NCBI RefSeq assembly: GCF_002156385.1
Contig: NZ_MVJM01000002.1
Span: forward strand, 765,816 to 829,815
Direction: 5' to 3'
Length of the DNA stretch: 64,000 nt
Origin: Halalkalibacter urbisdiaboli
GTDB taxonomy: Bacteria; Bacillota; Bacilli; Bacillales; Bacillaceae_D
Made by a program: the position numbers and the translations under genes
Notes under the pieces: model-generated
Database searches by the model: none
Seen by the model: only the letters and a program-made list of their open reading frames with translations
What the model was told of the DNA's origin: nothing
Shown: positions 46,423 to 57,756 of the stretch, piece after piece
How the letters are laid out: each line of letters begins with the position of its first letter
Position numbering within the stretch: the first letter of the stretch is position 1

Positions 46423-47598
46423 TGTTAACGCTGCTACGCCTGGGAGTACTTTACCTTCCATGAATTCAAGGGATGCACCGCCGCCTGTTGAGATGTGACT
46501 CATTTGATCAGCTAGGCCGAATTTTTCAACCGCTGCTGCTGAGTCCCCACCACCGATAACAGAATACGTGCCCTTGCTATCTGCTAAAGCATTTGCTACC
46601 GCTTTTGTTCCTTCAGCAAATTTATTTAATTCGAATACACCCATTGGGCCGTTCCAAATCACTAGCTTCGATTCGCTGATTACCTTTGCATATGTATCAC
46701 GCGTTTTCGGACCGATGTCAAGTGCTTCCCAGTCAGAAGGAATCGAATCAATATCCACTACTTGTGTATTAGCATCTTCTGAGAAATCGTCAGAAACAAT
46801 TACATCTTGAGGCATGTAGAATTTAACACCATTCTTTTTCGCCTTTTCCATAAACGACTTTGCTAATTCAATCTTGTCTTCTTCAAGAAGTGATAGACCA
46901 ACTTCATGACCTAACGCTTTAACGAACGTATACGCTAACCCTCCACCAATGATAAGGTTATCAACGTTGTCTAATAGGTTGTCAATAACACCAATTTTAT
47001 CCTTAACCTTTGCTCCACCAACAATTGCCGTAAATGGACGTTCAGGATTTGAAAGTGCCTTACCTAACACATCTAGCTCTTTTTCCATTAAAAGACCCGC
47101 TGCTGCCGGTAATAAATGTGCAATTCCTTCAGTAGACGCATGAGCACGGTGGGCTGCACCGAATGCATCATTTACATACACATCTGCAAGTGCCGCAAAA
47201 GCCTTCGCTAATTCAGGATCGTTTTTCTCTTCGCCAGCATAGAAACGTACGTTTTCAAGTAATAAAACATCGCCATCTGCTAAACCGTTTGCTGCTTCTT
47301 CAGCAACAGGACCGTGTGCTTCATCAACCTTTTTAACATCTTTTCCCAAAAGCTCACCAAGTCTAGCTGCTACAGGTGTTAAACGAAGCTCTTCCACTGC
47401 TTCACCCTTTGGACGACCAAGGTGGCTTGCAAGGATGACACGTGCACCCTTTTCAATTAATAGCTCAATTGTAGGAATTGCTGCACGAATTCTCGTTTCA
47501 TCTGTGATCTTACCGTCTTTCATTGGAACGTTAAAATCAACACGGCAAAAAACTTTTTTTCCTTTTAAATCAAGATCGCGAATCGTTAGTTTGTTCAT
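46414..47598 (-). CDS. pgk: Phosphoglycerate kinase
   Basis: 394 aa from the ATG at 47598 (GAGGGGGC upstream). [46 protein letters not shown] and [14 protein letters not shown] with the nucleotide-binding [13 protein letters not shown] and ATP-loop GGGDSAAAV form the two-domain hinge enzyme. It makes ATP from 1,3-bisphosphoglycerate. The stop codon lies within a 17-bp perfect stem at 46382-46422. Second structural gene of the glycolytic operon. Confidence 0.98.
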   Translation of the reverse strand: MNKLTIRDLDLKGKKVFCRVDFNVPMKDGKITDETRIRAAIPTIELLIEKGARVILASHLGRPKGEAVEELRLTPVAARLGELLGKDVKKVDEAHGPVAEEAANGLADGDVLLLENVRFYAGEEKNDPELAKAFAALADVYVNDAFGAAHRAHASTEGIAHLLPAAAGLLMEKELDVLGKALSNPERPFTAIVGGAKVKDKIGVIDNLLDNVDNLIIGGGLAYTFVKALGHEVGLSLLEEDKIELAKSFMEKAKKNGVKFYMPQDVIVSDDFSEDANTQVVDIDSIPSDWEALDIGPKTRDTYAKVISESKLVIWNGPMGVFELNKFAEGTKAVANALADSKGTYSVIGGGDSAAAVEKFGLADQMSHISTGGGASLEFMEGKVLPGVAALTDK

Positions 47599-47698
47599 CA
47601 AATTGGCCCCCTCTTGTATGTTTATGACTGCAGAATCTTGACAGCGGAAAGAGGAGTCAGAACTTGTCCTTCTTCCTCCTCTTCCCTGCTATCTTAGA

Positions 47699-48748
<1,050 letters not shown>

Positions 48749-48774
48749 TCAAAAAGGGCGCAAACCCTTTTATC

Positions 48775-49797
48775 TCAAGTTAAGTGCAGAAGCGATTTCG
48801 CCGCTGCTTCATCTGTAATTAACACATCACTCGGTCTGCAATTCATATAAGCAAAAATTGCTTCAGACTTTGAGTGACCACCAGCTACTGAAATGACCAT
48901 TTTTTCATTTTCTAAATCATCAAGCTGAAGACCGATGGTTCGCTGTTTATGAATAACCTTACCATTTCGGTTAAAATAATAACCTAATGCCTCAGCGACT
49001 GCATGTTCTCGTTCAAGCTTGTCGATAAATTCCTGTGAAGACCCACGGCGCGAAGCCATCGTTTTAGCTTCACCAATCCCATGAATAACAATTCGTGCGG
49101 ATTTCACCAGCTTCAGGATATCCTTAAGTGACGGCTCTAAAAGAAGAGAAGAATACGCATCCTCACTAAGCTGATCAGGAACATGAAGCATTCGGTACTG
49201 AGCCCCTGCTCGACTAGCAAACTGAGCACTAATCGTGTTCGACTGATTTTCCACTCTCTCACCAAGACCTCCGCGCGCTGGAACAAACATTAAGTTACGT
49301 GTTCGATGCTCTGGAGTCATCATATCGGCGACTGCAGCGATGGTTGTACCACCCGTTACCGCGATCACATCGTTTGGTAAAAGGTGCTCCTTTAACTCAG
49401 CCACACAGGCGCGTCCCATTTCCCGCTTTACCCAGCTATCCACGTCACTGTTTCCAGAAACAACAAGTACTTTTTTTACACCGAGCTTTTGTTCAAGCTC
49501 AGTTTCAAGTGAGCGTAAACCTAGCAGCTCTTTCATCATGTCCTCAAGTTGAAGAAACAATGCTTCGCCATCAGCGGTGATACTCATCCCAGCACTAGCA
49601 AAGTGAACAAGCCCCTGCTCCTTTAAAAAGTTAACCTCGCTGCGTAAAACTCGTTCAGACAGCTGAATGTTTGAAGATAAGCTTCGCCTACCAATTGGTT
49701 GCATGACACGAATGTTCTGGAGAATACGATAACGTTTCACCATTACATCCAAAAGATCTGGTAATAATTTTTGCTGAATGTCTAATAATACTCGCAT
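48775..49797 (-). CDS. cggR: Central glycolytic genes regulator CggR
   Basis: 340 aa from the ATG at 49797 (AAGGGG upstream); the longer frame to 49911 crosses the operator and is not a start. An N-terminal HTH (RYRILQNIRVMQPIGRRSLSSNI), then the SorC-type effector domain (VVSGNSDVDSWVKREMGR, VIAVTGGTTIAAVADMMTP, FVPARGGLGE, HGIGEAKTMASRRG). It represses its own operon and is released by fructose-1,6-bisphosphate. First gene of the glycolytic operon; a matching operator lies just upstream. Confidence 0.96.
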   Translation of the reverse strand: MRVLLDIQQKLLPDLLDVMVKRYRILQNIRVMQPIGRRSLSSNIQLSERVLRSEVNFLKEQGLVHFASAGMSITADGEALFLQLEDMMKELLGLRSLETELEQKLGVKKVLVVSGNSDVDSWVKREMGRACVAELKEHLLPNDVIAVTGGTTIAAVADMMTPEHRTRNLMFVPARGGLGERVENQSNTISAQFASRAGAQYRMLHVPDQLSEDAYSSLLLEPSLKDILKLVKSARIVIHGIGEAKTMASRRGSSQEFIDKLEREHAVAEALGYYFNRNGKVIHKQRTIGLQLDDLENEKMVISVAGGHSKSEAIFAYMNCRPSDVLITDEAAAKSLLHLT

Positions 49798-49835
49798 AGA
49801 GCGAAAACCCCTTATTTTTTGTATACTACAACTCT

Positions 49836-49874
49836 CGGGACTTATTGAGTCCCGCTTAGACGTTTTTTGTCCCG
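49836..49874 (-). promoter_or_regulatory. CggR operator
   Basis: Minus strand: CGGGAC-N6-CGTC-TAAG-CGGGAC-N6-AGTC. The B. subtilis operator is CGGGAC-N6-TGTC-N4-CGGGAC-N6-TGTC; spacing is identical and only one base differs in each TGTC. It lies 39 bp upstream of cggR. Binding here should block transcription of the operon in the absence of glycolytic sugar. Confidence 0.93.
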
Positions 49875-49951
49875 AATAGAGCAAAAAAATAAGACCAAAT
49901 CCTATCTTCATTTTTATTCTATCAAGGAAGTGGTCGCTTCACAAGTATATT

Positions 49952-50197
49952 TTATCCAATCGCCTCTTGTAAGCCCTTTCTTATTTTCTCTTTCGAAAGC
50001 TGTCCAAAATCAATTTCAACATCGCCGATCACTACAACCGGTATCATTACTTGATATTTCTCAAGTAAATCATCATCTTTATAAATATCAATGACATCAT
50101 ATTCGAATAAAAAATCTTTTTTTAATTCTTCGACAATTCGCACACCTTTATCGCATAAAGGACAATTTTCTTTAGAATAAATCGTCATGTTTATCAT
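49952..50197 (-). CDS. Glutaredoxin-family protein
   Basis: 81 aa. The thioredoxin-fold active site CPLC (residues 12-15) lies in YSKENCPLCDKGVRIVEELKK, with the cis-proline region VMIPVVVIGDVEIDFGQLS. The NrdH/glutaredoxin-like proteins of this size reduce disulphides or act in metal handling. It has an AAAGGG site. It is 17 bp from rpoN and on the same strand; it may be cotranscribed with rpoN. Confidence 0.88.
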   Translation of the reverse strand: MINMTIYSKENCPLCDKGVRIVEELKKDFLFEYDVIDIYKDDDLLEKYQVMIPVVVIGDVEIDFGQLSKEKIRKGLQEAIG

Positions 50198-50214
50198 GGT
50201 TACTTTTCCCTTTC

Positions 50215-51519
50215 CTATTCGTACCTTTTCCTTTTTGATGACGAAGGTATACCGAGTTCATCTCGATATTTAGCTATCGCTCGTCTTGACACGGACATGC
50301 CATGCTCCTCTGCCAAAATGTTCACTAACTTTTGATCTGATAGTGGTTTTTGTTTATTTTCAACATGAACAATTTGCTTGAGTTTTTCTTTAATTGCCTG
50401 GCTAGAGGTCGATTGTCCATCCTCGCCTTGAACGCTAGATGAAAATAATGCTTTTAATTCAAAGACACCTCTAGGCGTATACACATATTTATTTGTTGTA
50501 GCCCGACTCACGGTCGATTCATGCATATCAATTTCTTCAGCCACTTGTCGCAATGTTAACGGTTTGAGTGTTCCCTTTGGTGACTTAAAAAAATCAAACT
50601 GATGTTGCGCAATCATCTCAGTTACCTTTAGAATCGTGTGCTGACGTTGGTGAATACTTTTCATTAACCATTGCACCTGCTGATATTTTTCTCTTACATA
50701 TTGTGCTACCTCATCACTTGATTGATTCAATAAATACTCGTAATCACGGTTAATCTGAATGAGAGGTAACTGTTGATCCGGAATGACAACTAATTCTCCT
50801 TCTTTCCAAACAAGGCTAAGGTCAGGCTTCACAAATTGAGCAGGTTCATCATGATAGCGCAACCCCGGTCTTGGATTAAGTAATTGAATTTTATCATATA
50901 CTTCTTGGATGTCACTTAATGAAATGTGTAAATCTTTCGAAATGTCCTTCCACTTCTTCTCAGCAAGCTCCGTTAAATAACCACTCACAATTTCCTCGAC
51001 CAATGCCTCTCGCTTAGGAAGACGACGCAGCTGTAGAAGTAAACACTCTTGCAAATTTCTTGCCCCAACTCCTGCTGGCTCAAAGGTTTGCAATATATGA
51101 AGCAGGCGCTCACCTTGCTCTAACGGTGCTCCCAGTTCCTCACAAATCTCTTCAAAACCTCTAGTTAAATATCCATGGTCATCTAAACTATGAATGAAAT
51201 AGCGAATCCCCTTTTCCCATTCTTTCGGCAAGGAAAGTAGTCGGAGCTGCTCCGTTAATATTTTGTTTAGACTTGTATGTTCGATTACCGCATAGTCGAG
51301 CGGCGATACGTCATTAGTCGGCCTTGTTCGTTTCCGATCGAATTGGAATAAATCTGTTGGCGGTTGCTCCTTTAATTCGATAAGAGGATTCTCAAGTGCT
51401 TGTTCATGGATAAAGGACGTAAGCTCAATCGTAGAAAATTGTAATAAATGTATCGCTTGTTGTAATTCCTTTGTCATGACCAAATTTGTCATTTGTTTTT
51501 GATAAAAACCAAGCTCCAT
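50215..51519 (-). CDS. rpoN: RNA polymerase sigma-54 factor (SigL)
   Basis: 434 aa from the ATG at 51519 (GGAGG upstream). Region I (LGFYQKQMTNLVMTKELQQAIHLLQFSTIELTSFI) contacts activators. The core-binding region follows, and the RpoN box appears as VSRRAIAKYRDELGIPSSSKRK at the C-terminus, preceded by the HTH HESTVSRATTNKYVYTPRG. It directs transcription from -24/-12 promoters that need enhancer-binding ATPases. It is divergent from clpP, with the CtsR-controlled promoter region between. Confidence 0.96.
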   Translation of the reverse strand: MELGFYQKQMTNLVMTKELQQAIHLLQFSTIELTSFIHEQALENPLIELKEQPPTDLFQFDRKRTRPTNDVSPLDYAVIEHTSLNKILTEQLRLLSLPKEWEKGIRYFIHSLDDHGYLTRGFEEICEELGAPLEQGERLLHILQTFEPAGVGARNLQECLLLQLRRLPKREALVEEIVSGYLTELAEKKWKDISKDLHISLSDIQEVYDKIQLLNPRPGLRYHDEPAQFVKPDLSLVWKEGELVVIPDQQLPLIQINRDYEYLLNQSSDEVAQYVREKYQQVQWLMKSIHQRQHTILKVTEMIAQHQFDFFKSPKGTLKPLTLRQVAEEIDMHESTVSRATTNKYVYTPRGVFELKALFSSSVQGEDGQSTSSQAIKEKLKQIVHVENKQKPLSDQKLVNILAEEHGMSVSRRAIAKYRDELGIPSSSKRKRYE

Positions 51520-51765
51520 GCCTTCTCCCCTCCTTTCCTCATCATAGCACATAGATGGTATCACTGAAATGAAAACGTTTACTTCGTATAATATTGTTTA
51601 TATTTGATTTGTTGAAAAAGTATGATTGAATATCATATTACTTTTTTGTTTGAGGATTATGAAAAACGGATAAGATGAAAGAAGGGTTTAAAAGGCTTAA
51701 TCGTGAATAGTATAAGATAGGAATGTTCGTAAGACGGATATTCACATTCAAAGCAAGGCAAATCA

Positions 51766-51796
51766 TTTGACCTTCTTTGACCTTTTAAGTATGATA
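51766..51796 (+). promoter_or_regulatory. clpP sigma-A promoter with CtsR box
   Basis: The heptad pair GGTCAAA-GAA-GGTCAAA (minus-strand reading of 51766-51782) matches the CtsR consensus (A/G)GTCAAA-NAN-(A/G)GTCAAA exactly. It covers the -35 TTGACC (51768-51773). A TATGAT -10 box lies 17 bp further on (51791-51796). Repression in unstressed cells and heat induction are expected. Confidence 0.92.
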
Positions 51797-51836
51797 TACA
51801 TAATTGCAAAACTCATATCCACAAGGAGGAATTTAT

Positions 51837-52427
51837 ATGAACTTAATCCCTACTGTCATTGAACAAACGAACCGAGGCGAACGTGCTTATGACATTTATT
51901 CTCGTTTGTTAAAGGATCGCATCGTAATGCTTGGTAGTGCCATTGATGATAATGTTGCAAACTCAATCGTTGCACAGCTTCTTTTCTTGAATGCTGAAGA
52001 CCCTGAAAAGGATATTTCCCTTTACATTAACAGCCCTGGCGGCTCAATCACAGCTGGTATGGCGATCTACGATACAATGAACTTCATTAAGCCTAAAGTA
52101 TCAACGATTTGTATTGGTATGGCAGCATCTATGGGTGCATTTCTTTTAGCTGCTGGGGAAAAAGGTAAGCGTTACGCGCTTCCTAACAGTGAAGTGATGA
52201 TTCACCAACCACTTGGTGGAACACGTGGGCAAGCATCTGATATTGAAATTCACGCTCGTCGCATTATCGAAATGCGCGAAACGTTAAATAAAATTTTAGC
52301 GGATCGCACAGGTCAACCAATTGACGTAATCGCACGTGACACAGACCGTGATAACTTTATGACAGCTGAAAAAGCAAAAGATTACGGATTAATTGATGAT
52401 ATTATCTCTACGCCAAATGCAAAATAA
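51837..52427 (+). CDS. clpP: ATP-dependent Clp protease proteolytic subunit
   Basis: 196 aa from the ATG at 51837 (AAGGAGG upstream). The Ser-His-Asp triad is recognisable: [14 protein letters not shown] (Ser98 region), MIHQPLGG (His) and the Asp in [20 protein letters not shown]. The protein forms the tetradecameric protease barrel used with ClpX, ClpC or ClpE. Control by CtsR is strongly supported by the operator. Terminator at 52438-52478. Confidence 0.98.
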   Translation: MNLIPTVIEQTNRGERAYDIYSRLLKDRIVMLGSAIDDNVANSIVAQLLFLNAEDPEKDISLYINSPGGSITAGMAIYDTMNFIKPKVSTICIGMAASMGAFLLAAGEKGKRYALPNSEVMIHQPLGGTRGQASDIEIHARRIIEMRETLNKILADRTGQPIDVIARDTDRDNFMTAEKAKDYGLIDDIISTPNAK

Positions 52428-52437
52428 TATTATACGA

Positions 52438-52478
52438 ACAAAAAAAACTCTTGGGGCTTTGCTCCAAGAGTTTTTTTG
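52438..52478 (+). terminator. clpP terminator
   Basis: AAAAACTCTTGGGGC / GCTCCAAGAGTTTTTTT stem with T run. Confidence 0.9.
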
Positions 52479-52479
52479 A

Positions 52480-52645
52480 AAAGATTAACTCGAGAAAACC
52501 GATCGAGTTAAATAACGAGCCAGAGGAAGGTCGCCTCTGGCTTTCAAAGACTAACTCGAGAAAAACGCTCGAGTCAAATAACGAGCCAGTGGAAGGCCGC
52601 CTCTGGCTTTCAAAGACTAACTCGAGAAAAACGCTCGAGTTAGTC
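52480..52645. repeat. 66-bp tandem repeat with crh terminator hairpins
   Basis: The segment AACTCGAGAAAA recurs at 52487, 52553 and 52619, a period of exactly 66 bp, 2.4 units. Each unit holds two stems: ACTCGAG/CTCGAGT and GAGCCAG...CTGGCTTTC. The last copy contains the crh stop codon, so duplication began at the crh 3' end. Confidence 0.85.
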
Positions 52646-52894
52646 TTTTTCAATAAACGCGACTAATGCGTTTAGGGCGTCTTGTTCGTCTTTGCCGTCG
52701 ACGATGAGGTTAATTGTTGAGCCTTGGCCGATAGCTAAGCTCATGAGGCCCATAATACTTTTAGCATTGACCCTCTTGTTTTCCTTTTCAATAAAGACTT
52801 CTGATGAAAAGCGATTTGCTTCTTGTACGAATAAGGCAGCTGGTCTTGCTTGTAATCCTGATTTCAATTTCACTTCTACTTGTTTTTCAACCAT
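52640..52894 (-). CDS. crh: Crh, HPr-like regulatory protein
   Basis: 84 aa. The sequence SGLQARPAALFVQEANRF has Gln in place of the catalytic His15 of HPr, the hallmark of Crh; NAKSIMGLMSLAIG keeps Ser46, the HPrK/P phosphorylation site. Crh-Ser-P is a co-repressor of CcpA in carbon catabolite control. The gene is the last of the rapZ-yvcK-whiA-crh cluster. Start codon ATG with GGGGGAAA upstream. It defines this lineage as Bacillus-like. Confidence 0.95.
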   Translation of the reverse strand: MVEKQVEVKLKSGLQARPAALFVQEANRFSSEVFIEKENKRVNAKSIMGLMSLAIGQGSTINLIVDGKDEQDALNALVAFIEKD

Positions 52895-52915
52895 GTCGTT
52901 TCCCCCTCACATTTT

Positions 52916-53884
52916 TTACAATTTATTTGGTTCAAAAGGTTGGCCTGAGCGAATTTTCTCGGCAATTTCATCAATTTTCCGGAGACGATGGTTCACACCT
53001 GATTTACTCACTTTACCACTTTCAACCATTTCTCCTAACTCCTTTAATGTAACATCCTGATGCTTCATTCGTAATTCAGCAATTTCTTTTAATTTTGGCG
53101 GCAATTGGGCCAAGCCAAGTTCTCGGTCTACTAAGCGTATATTTTCTACTTGCCTTAGTGCTGCCCCGACCGTTTTATTTAAATTCGCGGTTTCGCAATT
53201 GACGAGGCGGTTCACTGAATTACGCATGTCCTTCATGATGCGTACATCTTCGAAATAGAGTAAGGCCTGATGTGCGCCGATAACATTTAAAAATTCGGTA
53301 ATTTTTTCACTCTCTTTTATATACGTGATGAACCCCTTCTTACGTTCCAAAGTTTTTGCTTTTAATTGATATTCGTTCATTAATTCACATAAAGATTGAT
53401 TATGTTCTTCATATAATGAAAAAATCTCAAGATGGTACGAAGAGGTCTCTGGATGATTAATCGAGCCACCTGCTAAAAAAGCCCCTCTAAGATAGGCACG
53501 TTTGCAGCATGTTGATTCAATTAATGACTTCGGAATCGTTCTAGTAAACAGGAATCCTTCTGCGAGAATCCCTAATTCCTCCAGAAGACTTTTTGCTTCT
53601 TGTGTCATCCGAACGAGGTAAACATTATTTTTCTTTAGGCGCATTTTTTTACGAACAAGAAGTTCCACATACATCGTTGGATAGAGCTTTTTTATCAATG
53701 TGTAAATTCTTCTTGCGATGGCAGCGTTTTCAGTGGTTACATCTAACCCAAACTGCCGATTCCCTAATGAAAGTGTCCCATTCATTCTGATGAGAGCTGA
53801 CAATTCTGCCTTGGCACAGCATAACTTATATTCAAGCTGTGTTAATTCTTTTTTTGTTGTGGCTGCGAAGGACAACGGTCTCAC
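52916..53884 (-). CDS. whiA: Sporulation/cell-division regulator WhiA
   Basis: 322 aa. A LAGLIDADG-like N-terminal fold ([27 protein letters not shown]) and a C-terminal helix-turn-helix ([32 protein letters not shown]). WhiA proteins bind DNA and control cell division and nucleoid organisation in Gram-positive bacteria. It follows yvcK by 52 bp on the same strand and sits in the conserved rapZ-yvcK-whiA-crh order. Confidence 0.96.
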   Translation of the reverse strand: MRPLSFAATTKKELTQLEYKLCCAKAELSALIRMNGTLSLGNRQFGLDVTTENAAIARRIYTLIKKLYPTMYVELLVRKKMRLKKNNVYLVRMTQEAKSLLEELGILAEGFLFTRTIPKSLIESTCCKRAYLRGAFLAGGSINHPETSSYHLEIFSLYEEHNQSLCELMNEYQLKAKTLERKKGFITYIKESEKITEFLNVIGAHQALLYFEDVRIMKDMRNSVNRLVNCETANLNKTVGAALRQVENIRLVDRELGLAQLPPKLKEIAELRMKHQDVTLKELGEMVESGKVSKSGVNHRLRKIDEIAEKIRSGQPFEPNKL

Positions 53885-53936
53885 CCCTTTTTAACCCGTA
53901 TAGAGAACGAGATTGGTTCTCTATACGTATAAACAT

Positions 53937-54893
53937 TCATTTTGTGTACCGTCCTGCTTGAAGCAAGGCACGCGATACCTTTATCGCATCATGACGAAGC
54001 ATGTTTTCCTGTTCTATTACATAATGATCTTTGATAATATTTACTCCCATCGCTGCTAGACGTTCTTCATCCACTATAACAGGTTCGGCTTTTTCTTCAG
54101 CATATCGCTCCTTTACCTGTTGCGAAATGATCGAACCATGGACAAGAATATCATCAACTAAACCAGGACCACAATGACTAACAATTCCTTGTAAATGGTC
54201 CGCTGCTGAATAATGGTCGGTTTCTCCATGCTGAGTCATGACATTACAAATGTATACTTTACGTGCCTTAGATTCAAGAATTGCTTCACAGATGCCTGGA
54301 ACGAGTAAATTCGGTAGCACACTTGTATATAAACTGCCTGGCCCTAAAACAATTAAATCTGCGTTCTTAATCGCACGTATACTTTCAGGCAACGGTTGAA
54401 TCTGATCAGGCGTTAAGAACACACGCTTGATTTGTTTTTCCTCGAGTGGAATTTTTGACTCTCCACTTACAATCGTTCCATCTTCCATTTCGGCATGTAA
54501 AACAATACTTCTATTTGCTGCCGGAAGCACTTTTCCACGGACATTTAACACCTTACTTAACTCCGTAATCCCTCTAGAAAAGTCACCCGTTATCGATGTC
54601 ATTCCAGCTAATAATAGATTGCCTAGTGAGTGGCCAGATAGCCCGTTTCCATTTTTAAAACGATGCTGGAATAATTCCTCCACTAGAGGCTCCACCTCCG
54701 CTAAGGCGATGAGCACATTTCGTACATCACCTGGAGGTGGAATATCTAATTCTTGGCGTAGTCTTCCGGAGCTTCCACCATCGTCAGCTACTGTAACGAT
54801 GGCTGTAATCGAAACAGGGAACGTTTTTAATCCCCTTAATAGAACCGATAACCCGGTTCCTCCTCCGATAACAACTATTTTTTTCTTTTTCAC
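53937..54893 (-). CDS. yvcK: YvcK (gluconeogenesis/cell-wall factor, CofD-like)
   Basis: 318 aa. [56 protein letters not shown] and [16 protein letters not shown] are the YvcK/CofD signature with its phosphate-binding loops. In B. subtilis YvcK binds UDP-GlcNAc and is required for growth on gluconeogenic substrates through peptidoglycan control. Its start overlaps the rapZ stop by four bases, indicating coupling. Confidence 0.96.
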   Translation of the reverse strand: MKKKKIVVIGGGTGLSVLLRGLKTFPVSITAIVTVADDGGSSGRLRQELDIPPPGDVRNVLIALAEVEPLVEELFQHRFKNGNGLSGHSLGNLLLAGMTSITGDFSRGITELSKVLNVRGKVLPAANRSIVLHAEMEDGTIVSGESKIPLEEKQIKRVFLTPDQIQPLPESIRAIKNADLIVLGPGSLYTSVLPNLLVPGICEAILESKARKVYICNVMTQHGETDHYSAADHLQGIVSHCGPGLVDDILVHGSIISQQVKERYAEEKAEPVIVDEERLAAMGVNIIKDHYVIEQENMLRHDAIKVSRALLQAGRYTK

Positions 54894-55801
54894 GTAACCT
54901 TTTCCTTCCCTTTATCCTTATCAATATCTCGATGACTAACATGTATGACAAACTCATCAGAAAAGGCCTCACCAAAATATTCTGCTAATGTGACAGAGCG
55001 GTGCTTTCCACCCGTACATCCAATTCCAATGACAACTTGACTCTTCCCTTCACGTTTATATTGTGGAAGCATAAACGTTAGTAAGTCATTCAATTTCTCG
55101 ATAAATTGCTGGGTTTCAGACCATTTCAAAACGTAAGAAGAAACCTCTTCATCCAATCCTGTTTTGGGACGCATATGGTCAATATAATGTGGATTTGGTA
55201 GGAAACGCACATCAAAAACTAAATCAGCATCAATTGGAATGCCATATTTGAACCCAAATGACATGACATTAACCGTAAACGGATGACGCTCTGTTAAAGC
55301 GAACCGTTGGATAATTCTTTCCCGCAGTTGAATTGGCTTCAAATCGGTCGTATCAATAATCTGCTGTGAACGTCCCTTCATTTCTTCTAACATTTCTCGT
55401 TCTAATTGAATTCCCTCTAAAGGAAGACCACTTTTTGCAAGAGGATGTGAGCGTCTAGTCTCTTTGTAACGTTGGACAAGTTTTGCATCTTTTGCATCAA
55501 GGAATAGGATATGCATTTTTAAATTAATATTCGGTGATTGACTGATCGTGTCAATCGCTTCGAATAAATGGTCGAAGAACTTTCGACCTCTTAAATCAAT
55601 CACCAATGCCACACGATTCATTTTTCCATTAGACCCTTCAATAAGGTCAACAAACTTTGGTATAAGCGCCGGTGGCAAATTATCAACACAGAAATAACCA
55701 AGGTCCTCAAAACTTTGAACAGCTACGGTTTTACCGGCCCCAGACATTCCTGTAATAATGACGATTTGAATTTCCTCTTGCTTAGACGTCAACGATTTCA
55801 C
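54890..55801 (-). CDS. rapZ: RNase adapter RapZ
   Basis: 303 aa. Walker A GMSGAGKT (residues 19-26), [30 protein letters not shown] and the C-terminal [16 protein letters not shown] motif identify it. In E. coli it delivers sRNA to RNase E and senses amino sugar; in Bacilli the exact role is less clear. First gene of the rapZ-yvcK-whiA-crh cluster. An 80-bp gap separates it from the Nudix gene. Confidence 0.96.
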   Translation of the reverse strand: MKSLTSKQEEIQIVIITGMSGAGKTVAVQSFEDLGYFCVDNLPPALIPKFVDLIEGSNGKMNRVALVIDLRGRKFFDHLFEAIDTISQSPNINLKMHILFLDAKDAKLVQRYKETRRSHPLAKSGLPLEGIQLEREMLEEMKGRSQQIIDTTDLKPIQLRERIIQRFALTERHPFTVNVMSFGFKYGIPIDADLVFDVRFLPNPHYIDHMRPKTGLDEEVSSYVLKWSETQQFIEKLNDLLTFMLPQYKREGKSQVVIGIGCTGGKHRSVTLAEYFGEAFSDEFVIHVSHRDIDKDKGKEKVT

Positions 55802-55881
55802 CTTCTTTATAAAAATATAACGAGCTTTTCACCCATTCAAAAGCTGAGAAGAACGCGTAAGCTGACGTATTAGACCTTTCT

Positions 55882-56355
55882 TTACTCAGGTAATGGATCT
55901 AGACGCGACGACAGGAGCTTAAAATCCGGCGTATAATGAAACGTTCCGTACATCATCCCGTCTCCTTCGAGTAAATGACGGAATAAATACGTATCTCCTT
56001 CTGCCATCGGTAATGCTAAAATGTCCTCGTTATTCTTCCACTCTAACTTACCTTCAGGCGATTCATCTAACTGCTCACCTTCAAACTCAGTCGCCTTAAA
56101 TGTAAACATCATCCATTCCGAAATGATCGTATCATCTTCTTTTATAAGAATCGTAAAAACTGCTCTTAATTGAACATCTTTAAGAAGAAGTCCTGTTTCC
56201 TCGCGAAACTCGCGACAAACGGATTCTTTAATCGTTTCTCCTGCTTCCATTTTACCACCAGGAGCTACCCACCAGCCCTTGCTTGGCTTTTGTAATAGCA
56301 AGGACCTATTACCATCAACTAAAAGACAATTTGTTACACGCTGCAATGACTTCAC
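55882..56355 (-). CDS. NUDIX hydrolase
   Basis: 157 aa. The Nudix box G-x5-E-x7-REUxEExGU is present as GKMEAGETIKESVCREFREETGLL (about residues 34-57). The preceding WWVAPGGK is typical of MutT-like proteins such as YvcI of B. subtilis, found at the same locus. It hydrolyses nucleoside diphosphate-linked compounds; the substrate is not shown. Upstream, the ATG is preceded by a GAGGTGA site. Confidence 0.9.
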   Translation of the reverse strand: MKSLQRVTNCLLVDGNRSLLLQKPSKGWWVAPGGKMEAGETIKESVCREFREETGLLLKDVQLRAVFTILIKEDDTIISEWMMFTFKATEFEGEQLDESPEGKLEWKNNEDILALPMAEGDTYLFRHLLEGDGMMYGTFHYTPDFKLLSSRLDPLPE

Positions 56356-56653
56356 CTCACGTTCCTACCTTAACATTATACGATCATTTTCATGTCGTCA
56401 CAATTACAAGGATTAGGGAATCAAGGTGAACATCTTGTGAATCAATATGGAAATATCATGATAGAATCTGTAAAAAGTTGGTTTGGGTTGTAAAACTTAG
56501 ATGTGGTTCTGTGTAAAAAAAGGGCACGGACGTAACGTCCGTGCAAAAATTATATAAAAAAGGGGGTCAATTACTTACTCTTATAGTACCCTTTTTTTGT
56601 TTCATGATTGTTACAGTCTGATTAAGACCGAATTACGTTTTATATCGATTGTA
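56356..56653. other. Gap between Nudix and trxB genes
   Basis: Contains two hairpins: GCACGGACGTAACGTCCGTGC (56523-56543), which serves as trxB terminator, and a weaker AAAAAAGGG/ACCCTTTTTTT pair (56556-56597). No coding frame. Confidence 0.6.
56520..56546 (-). terminator. trxB terminator
   Basis: GCACGGACGTTACGTCCGTGC perfect stem, U run on the minus strand. Confidence 0.85.
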
Positions 56654-57682
<1,029 letters not shown>

Positions 57683-57756
57683 TTAAAACATATTGTCTAT
57701 AAATATGCTTATAGAATAAGCCCCGCTTTTCTTTGTACAAGCAACCTAATCTAAAT

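Noticed and set aside
49797-49911. Longer cggR start
   Set aside because: It would place the operator inside the coding sequence, and the extra residues do not match the family; ATG at 49797 has an RBS.
52408-52666. Small frames on both strands beside clpP and crh
   Set aside because: They translate the 66-bp tandem repeat and are artefacts of it.
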